In this document: one piece after another, positions 1 to 9,027 of the stretch
Position numbering within the stretch: position 1 is the first letter of the stretch
How the letters are laid out: each line of letters begins with the position of its first letter
Assembly (NCBI GenBank): GCA_903847905.1
Contig: CAINEZ010000590.1
Coordinates: 1 to 35,362, forward strand
DNA length: 35,362 nucleotides
Origin: an uncultured Bacteroidota bacterium
GTDB taxonomy: Bacteria > Bacteroidota > Bacteroidia > Bacteroidales > CG2-30-32-10
Reading direction: 5' to 3'
The notes under the pieces: generated by a model
The model's database searches: none
Told to the model about the DNA's origin: nothing
The model's input: the letters and a program-made list of their open reading frames with translations, nothing else
Position numbers and translations under genes: made by a program

Positions 1-2
1 TA

Positions 3-1655
3 ATACCAAGGCTTACAAATGCTCAACGTAATAATTTAAAACCTGTACAGGGGCTTACAATATACAATACCGAAAATAATACGATAGAATATTATAACAG
101 TACAGCATGGTACAGGCTAGAATATCCACCAGCAACTCCCGCTGCTATAACAGGACCTACAGGTGTTTGTCAAGGATCAACCGGAGTAGCATATTCCGTT
201 CCGGCTATTTCAAATGCAACATCTTATGTATGGACATATTCGGGAGGCGACGCTACAATACACAATGGCGCCTCAAATTCAGTAACCATAGATTTCTCTG
301 CGAATTCAGGCAACCTGAATGTTAAAGGAACCAATGCTTGCGGTGATGGAGCAGTATCTGCTGATTATGCCATTACAGTAAATACACCTACCATCACTTT
401 AGCGTCAAATGCTCCTTCGGCAACAAGTCAGTGTGAGGGAACAAAAAAAGTTGTAATACAAAGCTTTAGTCTGGCAGTTACTAATTGCAATGGAAATCTC
501 ACACAAGTTAATTTTACAACTACAGGAACTTATGTTGCGGCAGACATTACAAAATATCAATTATGGTATCAGGTAACTAACAGTATCTTCGGTTCTACTC
601 AATTAGGAAGTGATTTGGCTTCTTCCGGAAACGCAGGGGCTCGTAGCTTCACGTCTTTAAGCCCTACTCTCACGGCTGGCAACACTTATTATTTTTGGAT
701 AACTGCAGACATTGCAGCATCTGTTACTAACGGTCATACTATTGCTGTTAATGCAATAGCCATAGGTGACCTTACATCTACGAGCGCTAAAGCCGGCGGC
801 CCTGCTACTGCAGGCGGTACGCAAACATTAAATAACGGTTGCCTAGCTACATATCCAGGAGGTACACCCGATTCTACCGTTGTTAAGTTTACTAATACGG
901 GGGCGACTCAAACAAATTATACATGGACAGTTCCTTCTGGTGTAACCCAGGTTAGATACCTTGTTGTTGCTGGTGGAGCCGGTGGATATTCAGATAGAGC
1001 GGGCGGTGGCGGAGCCGGTGGATATAGAACAGGAACAGGATTACCAGTATCTATTAGCGTCAATGTAACCGTTGGTGCTGGCGGTGCGGCTAATACTAAT
1101 GGATCAAATTCTGTATTTAGTAGTATTACTTCAAGCGGTGGCGGAGCCGGTAGAGGTTGGAATACTGCTGGAGTTGCGGGCGGTTCCGGTGGCGGCGCAG
1201 GAGTTGATCTCGGCGCCCATTCTGCTGGTGGCTCTGGAAATGTCGGTAGCTATAGTCCGGTAGAAGGATATAAAGGAGGAGATTCTTATCCTTATACTAG
1301 CGGCCATCGGAATACAGGCGGCGGCGGCGGTTCTTTTGCTCCTGGCGTGGGTACGACATACAGGCCGGATGGTGGAGCCGGAACTTCAAACAGTATTACA
1401 GGAACCCCTGTTTTTTATGCCGGAGGAGGAGGAGGGGGAGATCCTGGCTGGGATTATACGTCGGAAGGACATGGACTTGGTGGTTCCAGCATTGGTGGAA
1501 ATGGTGGAGGAAAAACCAGTGGGGATATGAATGCTGGGGCCGGGGCACCAAACACAGGTTCGGGTGGCGGTGGTGGCGGTGGATACTCGGGTGGCGGTGG
1601 TACTGGCGGAGCAGGTGGCTCCGGGGTTGTAATTATCAAGTATGCTACACCCTAA
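3..1655 (+). CDS. Partial surface protein with PKD-like module and C-terminal glycine-rich domain
   Basis: The reading frame is open from base 3 to the stop at 1653-1655 (550 codons), so the true start lies upstream of the window. The first ~35 residues (containing PVQGLTIYNTE and then YYNSTAWY) resemble the stretch common in Bacteroidota adhesin or tail-fibre-like proteins. Residues ~45-120 look like an Ig/PKD-like module (ITGPTGVCQGS, later YVWTYSGG). From about residue 295 the chain becomes a glycine-rich domain opening with YTWTVPSGVTQVRYLVVAGG, containing many GG/GGG runs and closing with GSGVVIIKYA, which is how this domain family ends. No Por-type or other C-terminal sorting domain follows, so an exported surface location is inferred from domain type only. 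The short frames overlapping it, including a proline-rich minus-strand one, are by-products of the GGN codon runs. Function is not assigned. Confidence 0.8.
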   Translation: MPRLTNAQRNNLKPVQGLTIYNTENNTIEYYNSTAWYRLEYPPATPAAITGPTGVCQGSTGVAYSVPAISNATSYVWTYSGGDATIHNGASNSVTIDFSANSGNLNVKGTNACGDGAVSADYAITVNTPTITLASNAPSATSQCEGTKKVVIQSFSLAVTNCNGNLTQVNFTTTGTYVAADITKYQLWYQVTNSIFGSTQLGSDLASSGNAGARSFTSLSPTLTAGNTYYFWITADIAASVTNGHTIAVNAIAIGDLTSTSAKAGGPATAGGTQTLNNGCLATYPGGTPDSTVVKFTNTGATQTNYTWTVPSGVTQVRYLVVAGGAGGYSDRAGGGGAGGYRTGTGLPVSISVNVTVGAGGAANTNGSNSVFSSITSSGGGAGRGWNTAGVAGGSGGGAGVDLGAHSAGGSGNVGSYSPVEGYKGGDSYPYTSGHRNTGGGGGSFAPGVGTTYRPDGGAGTSNSITGTPVFYAGGGGGGDPGWDYTSEGHGLGGSSIGGNGGGKTSGDMNAGAGAPNTGSGGGGGGGYSGGGGTGGAGGSGVVIIKYATP

Positions 1656-1741
1656 TAGTGACGCTGGTGTGTTTTAATAAAATGGTTGTAAGCGATTGGT
1701 TTGCAACATGCGCTTAATTTTAAAAGAAAGGAAGAGTATTT

Positions 1742-3496
1742 TCAAGCAAGATAAGTTTTAATCCTTTCCTCTATTTTTCTTCTTGCATCTTTTATTTCAT
1801 CGGCAGTAGGGTTAACAATTTTGCCAATAGCAGTTTTTAATTTTCTTCCCATCCCCTGCCCCAGCGCTGTTTTCACTTTTTCTTCAATTTTAGTTTCAGC
1901 GCCAATCAATGCTTGGGCAAGCACTTTAAGTTCAAAGTTGCTGAAAATTTCTTTTATCTTCTTTTTTGAAATATAAGTAAAAAGATTAAGTTCGCTGCCC
2001 CTTACTTTAGGAATTTTTTTTTTTGCAGATTTCGGACTTCCCTTCACAGTTTTTTTTGGTGTTGCTTTTAGTTTTCCAACAACTTTCTTTATTTTTTTTT
2101 CAGTTATAATTTTTGGTGAAGTCTTTGATTTTTCTGCTTTCTTTACAGGCTCAATCTTTTTAATAACTTTTCTTGCAACTTTATTCTTGACAGCACTTTT
2201 TTTCTTTACTGTTTCTTTATTAACTATTTTTTTAGGAGTTTTTTTAATGGCAGGTTTTTCGGCGATTGCAAAATGTTGTTCTGTTTTTATTTCATTAACT
2301 ACCGAAGGTGAACAAATCTCGTTAATCCTTAATAAAAAATCAGACAAAATATTCATATAATTTATGAATGCTTCATAAGGAGTATTATATGGGTTGAAAT
2401 ATTTATGCACATCACCATCCGAAAACCATTTTGTACACATGTAATAGAAGTGGTCGCTTGTTTGCAGATATTTCCAATCTTTCAGGATTTCAGGATCACT
2501 GCAACGATTTACTCTTTCCTCAATTTCGTATAGTTTATTAAAAGCATCGTCCTGCAAGTCATTCCCAAGCCATGCAGTCAAATCCCTTTCTTCATCAGCC
2601 CAAGAAATTGGGTAAGGAACATATATAGGCGATACAGGTTGTAATAAATGTGACAGCTCATTTGGAGTATGAAATTCGAAATCGGAATGAGAAAAAACCC
2701 TGCCTGGCAAAGCCTTTAAAAAATCAAAAATTCCTGTTTCAGGCCATTGATGTTCGCCGAATGTTTCATAATCCATAAATAAATTCACACATTCCTGTTC
2801 ATGAGGTACAGCGTTAAGCCATCCGACGAATTTTTCAGTTGTTAAAGGCCATTCAGGCCAACTGGTCTGAGAAAAGCGGAATGCAATATCATCGCTTAAC
2901 TGATAATTCTTAAGTAAAATTTTAAGTTTTGGATTTATGGAATTGCAATACATAAAATTCGGACTTTTCCATCCTAACACGTGTTTTGCGCCTTCTGTAA
3001 GCATAGTATCAAAACCCATTTCGGCAATCATCTCTCCTATCCCGTCAGAATAAATTAACTCTGTATTTCTGAAAGTAGAAGGTTTACATCCAAACAAGCT
3101 ATATATTTTTTCAGATTGTTGATTAACCTGTTTATTAAACTCTTCTTTACTCTTGAGAGCACAAAGTGAATGTGAATATGTTTCTGAAAGAAATTCTACA
3201 CAGCCGGTAGCTGCAAGTTTCTGGAAGCTTTCAATTACATCAGGAGTGTACATTTCAAACTGGTCAAGTGCAACCCCGGAAATGGAATAACTAATCTTAA
3301 ATGAAGTTCCGAATTCTTTGATCAAATCCAACATAATATTGTTTGCGGGAATATAGCATTTGTCTGCAACCCTGCGTAAAATATAGCGGTTGGAATAATC
3401 ATCATAATAATTGTGATTCACACCTATATCAAAAAATCTGTAGGATCGCAACCGGAAAGGCTGGTGAATCTGAAAATAAAAACATAATGCTCTCAT
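1742..3496 (-). CDS. GH57 family alpha-amylase/glucanotransferase with Lys-rich linker and FliG-C-like tail
   Basis: The first ~400 residues are a glycoside hydrolase family 57 domain: region 1 has HQPF at residues 11-14, the putative nucleophile E146 lies in FRNTELIYSD, and the putative acid/base D242 in MDYETFGEHQW. GH57 enzymes act on alpha-1,4-glucans, so a cytoplasmic amylase or 4-alpha-glucanotransferase role is likely; no signal peptide is seen. Residues ~412-500 are a low-complexity linker dense in Lys and Ala/Pro. Residues ~503-583 form a helical domain with LAQALIGAE, EEKV and a final DARRKIEERI, matching the pattern of the FliG C-terminal domain although no flagellar gene is present here. 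It is the last gene of the glycogen operon, starting 25 bp after the GT4 gene. Ordinary family members lack this tail, so the fusion deserves a check. Confidence 0.88.
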   Translation of the reverse strand: MRALCFYFQIHQPFRLRSYRFFDIGVNHNYYDDYSNRYILRRVADKCYIPANNIMLDLIKEFGTSFKISYSISGVALDQFEMYTPDVIESFQKLAATGCVEFLSETYSHSLCALKSKEEFNKQVNQQSEKIYSLFGCKPSTFRNTELIYSDGIGEMIAEMGFDTMLTEGAKHVLGWKSPNFMYCNSINPKLKILLKNYQLSDDIAFRFSQTSWPEWPLTTEKFVGWLNAVPHEQECVNLFMDYETFGEHQWPETGIFDFLKALPGRVFSHSDFEFHTPNELSHLLQPVSPIYVPYPISWADEERDLTAWLGNDLQDDAFNKLYEIEERVNRCSDPEILKDWKYLQTSDHFYYMCTKWFSDGDVHKYFNPYNTPYEAFINYMNILSDFLLRINEICSPSVVNEIKTEQHFAIAEKPAIKKTPKKIVNKETVKKKSAVKNKVARKVIKKIEPVKKAEKSKTSPKIITEKKIKKVVGKLKATPKKTVKGSPKSAKKKIPKVRGSELNLFTYISKKKIKEIFSNFELKVLAQALIGAETKIEEKVKTALGQGMGRKLKTAIGKIVNPTADEIKDARRKIEERIKTYLA

Positions 3497-3521
3497 TTTT
3501 ATATATTGATTTTATTAATTA

Positions 3522-4817
3522 TTATTTATTCGCTTTGCCAATAGACATTTCGTAAACCAAGCGAACTTTGATAGCTGAATTTTCCCATTTCATATTATCC
3601 ACTTCTTCTTTTCCATATTTAATGAACATTTTTGAAAGCGCTTCGTAGTGCAGTAAACCATATATTGAATCGGAAAGTGCATCTATATCCCAGAAATCTA
3701 CTTTTAACGCATGGCGCAAAACTTCAGCAACTCCGGATTGTTTTGAAATAACAACAGGCACATTTGACCGCAAAGCTTCAAGAGGTGAAATTCCAAACGG
3801 CTCGGAAACTGATGGCATCACGTAAACATCGCTCATTGCAAACATCGTATCAACCTCCTCCCCTTTCAGAAAACCGGTAAAATGAAACTGTGTTGATATT
3901 TTGAGCTGAGCCACACGTTTGATCATCCTGTTAAGCATATCACCCTGTCCTGCCATTACAAAACGCACATTTTTATCTTTTTGTAAAACCTTATTTGCGG
4001 CTTCTACAAAATAGTCAGGGCCTTTCTGAAACGTAACACGCCCTAAAAATGTAACAACTTTTTCCTTAACATGTTTTTTTGCATTTAATACTGCAAGATT
4101 ATCAAAAGGCTCAACCGCATTATGAACCGTAACAACTTTATCCGGATCAATTCCATAACGGTCAATCACTATTTGCCGTGTAAAATGGCTGACAGTAATA
4201 ACCATATCAGCGGCTTCCATCCCTTTGCGTTCAATATCGTAAACATTCTGGTTTATATTTTCTCCCGACCTGTCGAATTCAGTTGCATGAACATGAACAA
4301 CCAAGGGCTTGCCACTTATTTTTTTTGCCGCTATTCCTGCAGGATACGTAAGCCAGTCATGAGCATGAATAACATCAAACTGGTTAGATGCCGCTAATGA
4401 AGAAGCTATAAGTGCATACCTCGAAACCTCTTTCATAAGGTCTTTTCCGTATTTTCCGGAAAAAAGAAATTGTTCAGAAAATATCGATTGTTCTGTTTCA
4501 TTTTTATCAAAAACATTTTCATTAATCAGTCTTTCAAATTCTTCAGGAGAAACATAAGGGATAAGGTTAGAACCAATTTCCATATAAGTTATCTGTTTCC
4601 AGTATTCCTGAAAAGTTTCATCAGTGATATCAATCATAATGTCACTTGCATTCAGAATCCTAACTGCTTCCTGGTTTTCATCCCCGTAAACTTTTGGCAC
4701 AACAAACATAACATGAACTCCCTGCTTCAGCAATGCTTTTGTAAGACCAAAGCATGCCGTTCCCAAACCACCGGTAATATGAGGTGGGAACTCCCATCCA
4801 AACATTAATACTCTCAT
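3522..4817 (-). CDS. GT4 family glycosyltransferase, glycogen synthase-like
   Basis: This 431-aa protein has the GT-B fold of a retaining glycosyltransferase. The N-terminal nucleotide-sugar loop TGGLG is at residues 15-19, HAHDW at 151-155, the start of the C-terminal Rossmann half is marked by FLGRVTFQKG (257-266), and the E-x7-E motif of GT4 is E339-E347 (SEPFGISPLE). GT4 enzymes in this gene context are usually annotated as glycogen synthase or starch synthase-like and extend alpha-glucan from NDP-glucose. It is sandwiched between the debranching enzyme (26 bp upstream) and the GH57 gene (25 bp downstream), so all three are probably one transcript for storage-glucan turnover. The exact donor cannot be read from the sequence. 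Confidence 0.88.
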   Translation of the reverse strand: MRVLMFGWEFPPHITGGLGTACFGLTKALLKQGVHVMFVVPKVYGDENQEAVRILNASDIMIDITDETFQEYWKQITYMEIGSNLIPYVSPEEFERLINENVFDKNETEQSIFSEQFLFSGKYGKDLMKEVSRYALIASSLAASNQFDVIHAHDWLTYPAGIAAKKISGKPLVVHVHATEFDRSGENINQNVYDIERKGMEAADMVITVSHFTRQIVIDRYGIDPDKVVTVHNAVEPFDNLAVLNAKKHVKEKVVTFLGRVTFQKGPDYFVEAANKVLQKDKNVRFVMAGQGDMLNRMIKRVAQLKISTQFHFTGFLKGEEVDTMFAMSDVYVMPSVSEPFGISPLEALRSNVPVVISKQSGVAEVLRHALKVDFWDIDALSDSIYGLLHYEALSKMFIKYGKEEVDNMKWENSAIKVRLVYEMSIGKANK

Positions 4818-4843
4818 TTCAAAAAATTATAAATAAAAATATT

Positions 4844-6796
4844 CTACTTACTCTTCTCAACTTTTTCAATCAATCTACGCATTCTTAAAATCTCGCCAAC
4901 ACTCCATGCCTGCGAAAGCGCGCCAACTGCTTTATGCGGGGGGTCTCCTTCATAAATCTCTGCAATAGTTCCAACACAATATTCTTTTATTGCAGAGTCA
5001 AATCCTTCATACAGGCTTTTAATAAGAGGAAGTCCGCTTTTACCGTGTACTTTAAGATATCCTTCAGCAAAATGCCCGAGTAACCATGGCCATACAGTAC
5101 CCTGATGATATGCAATATCTCTTTCAGCCTGATTACCGCTATATGAACCTTCATAATCAGGATGCTTAGGTGTAAGAGAGCGTAATCCTCGCGGAGTAAG
5201 TAATTCCTGCTGTATCCTTTCAAGTATAAGCTGCCTTATTTTATCGTGTAAAGGTGTGTAAGGCAATGAAGTTGCAAAAACCATATTAGGTCTTACTGTC
5301 CAGTCCTTATAATCGCCACATACATAATCGGCAAGATAAGATCTATCTTTACACCAGAATGTTTCTTTAAATACTTCCGGGAATTTATCAGCAATAGGCT
5401 GCCATTCATTAATAAAGCTTTTTGCGTTTGCAAGTTTTGCAATTTCTAAAGCGAACATTATGGCATTGTACCATAATGCATTTACCTCAACCGGCATTCC
5501 TATCCTTGGTGTAACAGGCTTTCCGTTAACTACTGCATCCATCCATGTTAAGGCTTTTCCCTGAACGCCTGCGTAAATCAATCCATTTTCCAGCATTTTA
5601 ATATTGAACATAGTTCCGTCTCTATATCCTTTAAGGATCATCATAAGTTTACGGCCATATTCTTTCCAAGTACTTTCTTTACTCTTAGTATATTCTGCAT
5701 ATTGTTGCAAAGCCCAGAAAAACCATAAAGGGGCATCAACCGAATTGTATGCCGCCTGGTTGCCGTGCCCAACATTTGGAAACAAAGGTCCATCCAATTC
5801 GGAAGACATTGTGTCGAGCACAGCTTTGCATGTTTTGGGATCGTCAATAGCAAGTGTAATTCCGGGTAATGAAATAAATGTATCTCTTCCCCACCTGCCA
5901 AACCATGGGAAACCTGCTATTACTTCAGTTTTCTTATCCCTGCGCTTGATAAACTGGTGAGCGGAATTGATCAAATTATTTTCAAAGCTGTCCCTTGGTA
6001 TTCTTTGTTTGATTTCAGTAGTAAATAATTTTTTCAGAACAGATGTTTTTCTTTCAGAAGTACCTACAGAAAAAATTATTGCTTCCCCTTTTATTATAGG
6101 GACTTCGAAGAAACCAGGTACAAAAAGGTCTTCCTGGTAATCATAACCTCTTGATTGCTCCTGATCATATTCGATATTATAGAACCAGTCAGGAGAATGA
6201 GTATATTCGGGCTGTTTCGAGAATTGCATGAAGAGATTGGAATAACCTGTGTACATTCGGTATTTTATTCCATGTTCAATTTTTTCATATTTCCTTTCAA
6301 CAAAGACATTGGCCCTGGTTAATTTATGCACATTTCTGAATGCAAGGTAAGGACGTATTTTAAGAATTGTAGGAGAGTGAGCATCTTCAAGGACATAACG
6401 GACCAGCAATCTTTCATCATCCAAAGCTAAAAGCAATTCCATGCTTAAAATAACACCACCTACACGAAAAGTAAGTTTAGGGATTGGTTCTAGTGTAAAA
6501 TCGCTAAAATATTTATGACCTTTTGGATTATATACTCCTCCCGGATATTTGTGAATGCCTAGATTAAACTCAGCTTCCCTTTGAATAATCGTTATATCAA
6601 GAGCTGAGAGCAGCACATGATTTTCTCCGTCAATTGCTGGTTGAGGAGTTACAAGTAAGCCATGATACTTCCTGGTGTTGCACCCCAGTATAGTTGTACA
6701 GGCATAAGAGCCCGCCCTGTTAGAGCGCAGTAGTTCCTTGTTAAGTGAATATTCAAGATTAACAAGCTGATTCTTATCAAAGTTTATGTAACTCAT
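4844..6796 (-). CDS. Glycogen debranching enzyme (amylo-alpha-1,6-glucosidase)
   Basis: This 650-aa protein has the two parts of the bacterial/archaeal glycogen debranching enzyme. The N-terminal domain shows GCNTRKYHGLL at residues 38-48, typical of the GDE N-terminal family. The C-terminal (alpha/alpha)6-barrel glucosidase domain shows WFGRWGRDTF near residue 300 and QAERDIAYHQGTVWPW near 560. It hydrolyses alpha-1,6 branch points of glycogen in the cytoplasm. It is the first gene of the minus-strand operon debranching enzyme, GT4 glycosyltransferase, GH57 amylase. The ATG is well placed: a TATTTTTG candidate -7 box lies ~33 bp upstream on the same strand. Confidence 0.92.
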   Translation of the reverse strand: MSYINFDKNQLVNLEYSLNKELLRSNRAGSYACTTILGCNTRKYHGLLVTPQPAIDGENHVLLSALDITIIQREAEFNLGIHKYPGGVYNPKGHKYFSDFTLEPIPKLTFRVGGVILSMELLLALDDERLLVRYVLEDAHSPTILKIRPYLAFRNVHKLTRANVFVERKYEKIEHGIKYRMYTGYSNLFMQFSKQPEYTHSPDWFYNIEYDQEQSRGYDYQEDLFVPGFFEVPIIKGEAIIFSVGTSERKTSVLKKLFTTEIKQRIPRDSFENNLINSAHQFIKRRDKKTEVIAGFPWFGRWGRDTFISLPGITLAIDDPKTCKAVLDTMSSELDGPLFPNVGHGNQAAYNSVDAPLWFFWALQQYAEYTKSKESTWKEYGRKLMMILKGYRDGTMFNIKMLENGLIYAGVQGKALTWMDAVVNGKPVTPRIGMPVEVNALWYNAIMFALEIAKLANAKSFINEWQPIADKFPEVFKETFWCKDRSYLADYVCGDYKDWTVRPNMVFATSLPYTPLHDKIRQLILERIQQELLTPRGLRSLTPKHPDYEGSYSGNQAERDIAYHQGTVWPWLLGHFAEGYLKVHGKSGLPLIKSLYEGFDSAIKEYCVGTIAEIYEGDPPHKAVGALSQAWSVGEILRMRRLIEKVEKSK

Positions 6797-6799
6797 AGT

Positions 6800-7016
6800 C
6801 AGGATAAGTAATTAAAAAAACTATTATGCAAAAATATAAATATTTTATCTATCAAAATAATAATTTTATCTTAATATTTCTTAAATTTGACATTAAAAAA
6901 AGTTAAATAACTGTATATGAATAACAACATTATCAATTCTTAAAGAACTTATTAACAAACAGGATTAAGTAATTAGAAATAACTATTTTGCAAAGTTACA
7001 AATAATTTATCTATAT
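6800..7016. repeat. Imperfect direct duplication upstream of the glucan operon
   Basis: The segment from 6800 to about 6852 and the segment from 6960 to about 7014 are imperfect copies. Both begin CAGGAT(T)AAGTAATTA, continue with ACTATTxTGCAAA and end with TTTATCTAT; by eye about 80 percent of positions agree. Each copy carries a TAnnTTTG box on the minus strand (TATTTTTG in the first, TAACTTTG at 6998-6991 in the second), so the duplication may give the operon two promoters. The remainder of the 516-bp gap between the genes is AT-rich and otherwise featureless apart from the palindromic repeat at 7044-7182. Confidence 0.55.
6829..6856 (-). promoter_or_regulatory. Candidate promoter of the glucan operon
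   Basis: Read on the minus strand, TATTTTTG at 6836-6829 fits the Bacteroidota -7 box TAnnTTTG, and TTTG at 6856-6853 could be the -33 box. The 16-bp spacer is shorter than the usual 19-21. A start of transcription near 6822 would leave a leader of about 26 nt before the debranching-enzyme ATG. Confidence 0.4.
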
Positions 7017-7043
7017 ATCTGCCGAAATAACAATATTATCTAA

Positions 7044-7182
7044 CCTGATTCATTCACAAATTGGACTAAAGTCCTTATGTAGAGAGTTTTTGCATTAACC
7101 CGACCTTAAGGTCGAAGCAATAGAAATTATAGTGCTTTCGGGCTTTAGCCCAATATATTTTAAAATTTGTGAATTAATCAGG
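7044..7182. repeat. Palindromic intergenic repeat element (MITE/REP-like)
   Basis: The 139-bp element is bounded by inverted ends: CCTGATTCATTCACAAATT (7044-7062) and AATTTGTGAATTAATCAGG (7164-7182), matching at 18 of 19 positions when one is reversed. Inside lie three small hairpins: GGAC-TAAA-GTCC (7063-7074), the perfect 14-bp palindrome CGACCTTAAGGTCG (7101-7114), and GGGC-TTTA-GCCC (7140-7151). It has no coding capacity. The architecture suggests a non-autonomous mobile or REP-type repeat; copies elsewhere in the genome would confirm this. Confidence 0.7.
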
Positions 7183-7287
7183 CAAATATTTTTATTATTG
7201 CTTATTCAAAAACAATCATTATAGAAAAAGGTAAAATATTCAGAATACAATAATAACCTAAATTTTACGTAAGTAGTTTTAAATACT

Positions 7288-7295
7288 TATTTTTG
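7288..7295 (+). promoter_or_regulatory. Candidate -7 box for the lipoprotein gene
   Basis: TATTTTTG fits the Bacteroidota -7 consensus and lies 17 bp before the lipoprotein start. No clear TTTG is present at the expected -33 position, so support is partial. Confidence 0.35.
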
Positions 7296-7312
7296 CTTTT
7301 GGAAAGCCACGT

Positions 7313-8767
7313 ATGATTATGAAGAAACAAATTTTACAAAATTCTATTATAGTTTCAATTCTTTTGATATTATTTTTTTTCGAAAGTTCCTGTAAAAAAG
7401 ATAAAATAATTAATGATATTAGCGCTAAGGTTAAATTTTCGAGCAACCTTATCCTTTTCGATACTGTATTTACAACAATAGGTTCTGTAACAAAACAATT
7501 AAAAGTTTATAATCCTTACAGCGAGATAATAAAAGTTTCATCTATCAGGCTTGCCGGCGGAACAAATTCTAATTTCAGAATAAATGTTGATGGTATTGCT
7601 ACAACAGAAATAGATAACATTGAAATTGAACCAAAAGACAGTATATATATTTTTGTGAAAGTTACAGTAGATCCTACTAATAGTAATTCTCCATTAGTAG
7701 TAAGCGATTCCATTCTTTTTAATACTAACGGAAACCTGCAACAGGTTCAGCTTGTTGCATGGGGGCAGGATGCATATTATCACACGCCGAAATATCCTGA
7801 GGGAAATCCATGGTTTTCTATTATTAAATGTGATGATATATGGACAAATGATAAGCCGCATTTGATATACGGGTATGCTGTTGTAGACTCAGCCTGTACC
7901 CTAACAATAAAAGAAAATGCACGAATTTATTTGCATAAAAATGCTGTGCTTTGGGTTTATAAAGACGGAACTCTTAAAGTTGAAGGAACTCTAGGGAATC
8001 CTGTTACTTTCCAGGGCGACAGGCTTGAACAATATTACAATGACAAACCCGGACAATGGGGTAAGATATGGCTTTCGGCAGGAAGTAAGAATAATGAAAT
8101 TAATCACGCAATAATTAAAAATGGATATATAGGCATACATGCCGATACAACAACAACAAATCCTACTGAACCAACTTTAAAAATTGAGAATACTATTATT
8201 GAGAACATGGGAGCGGCAGGTATCCTTGCGCAAGGGAGCTGGGTTGAAGCAAAAAATTGTGTTATTGGTAACTGTTCGCAATACGCAGTAGTGCTGAATA
8301 TGGGAGGAAAATATGATTTCAGGCATTGCACATTTGGTAATTACTGGAGCTATTCTACAAGGAATACCGCTTCACTTGTTCTGAATAACTGGTACAAAGA
8401 CATAAACGAAAATATTATACATCGCGATCTGGAAAAAGCATACTTTGGGAATTGCATTGTTTACGGCTCTCTTTCGGAAGAGATTTTGCTTGACAGTTTA
8501 CAAGGCGCATTATTTAATTACAAATTTGATCATTGCCTTTTAAAAACAGGAGTTAATACCGGCAATGCAAATTATTTTGCAAACTGTATCATTAACAGCG
8601 ACCCTGCATTTATAGACTATTCAGTTAATGATTATCAGCTTAATGATGGCTCACCTGCTATCGACAAAGGATTGATGAGTATTGCAACATATATTCCTTT
8701 TGATATACTTCGGCATAACAGGACAAGCAATGTAGCGCCGGATTTGGGAGCGTATGAAAAGAAGTAA
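7313..8767 (+). CDS. Lipoprotein with right-handed beta-helix and choice-of-anchor Q-type C-terminus
   Basis: The protein (484 aa) begins with a positively charged MIMKKQ, a hydrophobic stretch and a lipobox ending in ESSC with the lipidated Cys at about residue 27, so it is exported and probably anchored in the outer membrane. Residues ~35-155 form a beta-sandwich-like region (FDTVFTTIGSVTKQLKVYN and onwards), as in the DUF1573-like or choice-of-anchor modules. Residues ~200-440 contain repeated short strands with Asn/Gly turns typical of a parallel beta-helix. The end (LNDGSPAIDKG, then DLGAYE) is the ending seen in 'choice-of-anchor Q' proteins. A second ATG at 7319 (MKKQ) is an equally plausible start. 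It stands alone between two minus-strand genes. Substrate or binding partner is unknown. Confidence 0.8.
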   Translation: MIMKKQILQNSIIVSILLILFFFESSCKKDKIINDISAKVKFSSNLILFDTVFTTIGSVTKQLKVYNPYSEIIKVSSIRLAGGTNSNFRINVDGIATTEIDNIEIEPKDSIYIFVKVTVDPTNSNSPLVVSDSILFNTNGNLQQVQLVAWGQDAYYHTPKYPEGNPWFSIIKCDDIWTNDKPHLIYGYAVVDSACTLTIKENARIYLHKNAVLWVYKDGTLKVEGTLGNPVTFQGDRLEQYYNDKPGQWGKIWLSAGSKNNEINHAIIKNGYIGIHADTTTTNPTEPTLKIENTIIENMGAAGILAQGSWVEAKNCVIGNCSQYAVVLNMGGKYDFRHCTFGNYWSYSTRNTASLVLNNWYKDINENIIHRDLEKAYFGNCIVYGSLSEEILLDSLQGALFNYKFDHCLLKTGVNTGNANYFANCIINSDPAFIDYSVNDYQLNDGSPAIDKGLMSIATYIPFDILRHNRTSNVAPDLGAYEKK

Positions 8768-8944
8768 ATTTGATTTTAGATTTTAGATTTTTTATATTCG
8801 TTTATCGGTATTTATTATTTATCGATTTTACGCATTTTTACTTTTTTTTTAAGAGTCACTCAAAGCCAGAAATGACATAGGTTTTGGAGATAAAAAGTCC
8901 GTGTCGAAGAGTGGCTCTTGATGGTCGACTTCAACACGTCCTAA

Positions 8945-8989
8945 TCCTTCGACAAGGCTTCGATAAACTCAGCCTGACATTGTTCAGGA
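8945..8989. repeat. Possible relic of a Bacteroidota intergenic repeat
   Basis: The stretch beginning TCCTTCGACAAGGCTTCGAT and ending TGTTCAGGAT resembles the 'cctTCGACaagCTCAGgacgaca' type of dispersed intergenic sequence I associate with this phylum. I see no second copy in the window, so this is recognition from memory only. Confidence 0.25.
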
Positions 8990-9027
8990 TTACGGAACGG
9001 CTGTATGACCATTGATATTGTACGTAT

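Noticed and set aside
1454-1639. Proline-rich minus-strand open frame
   Set aside because: It is the antisense of the GGN-rich codons of the glycine-rich domain and has no independent start context.
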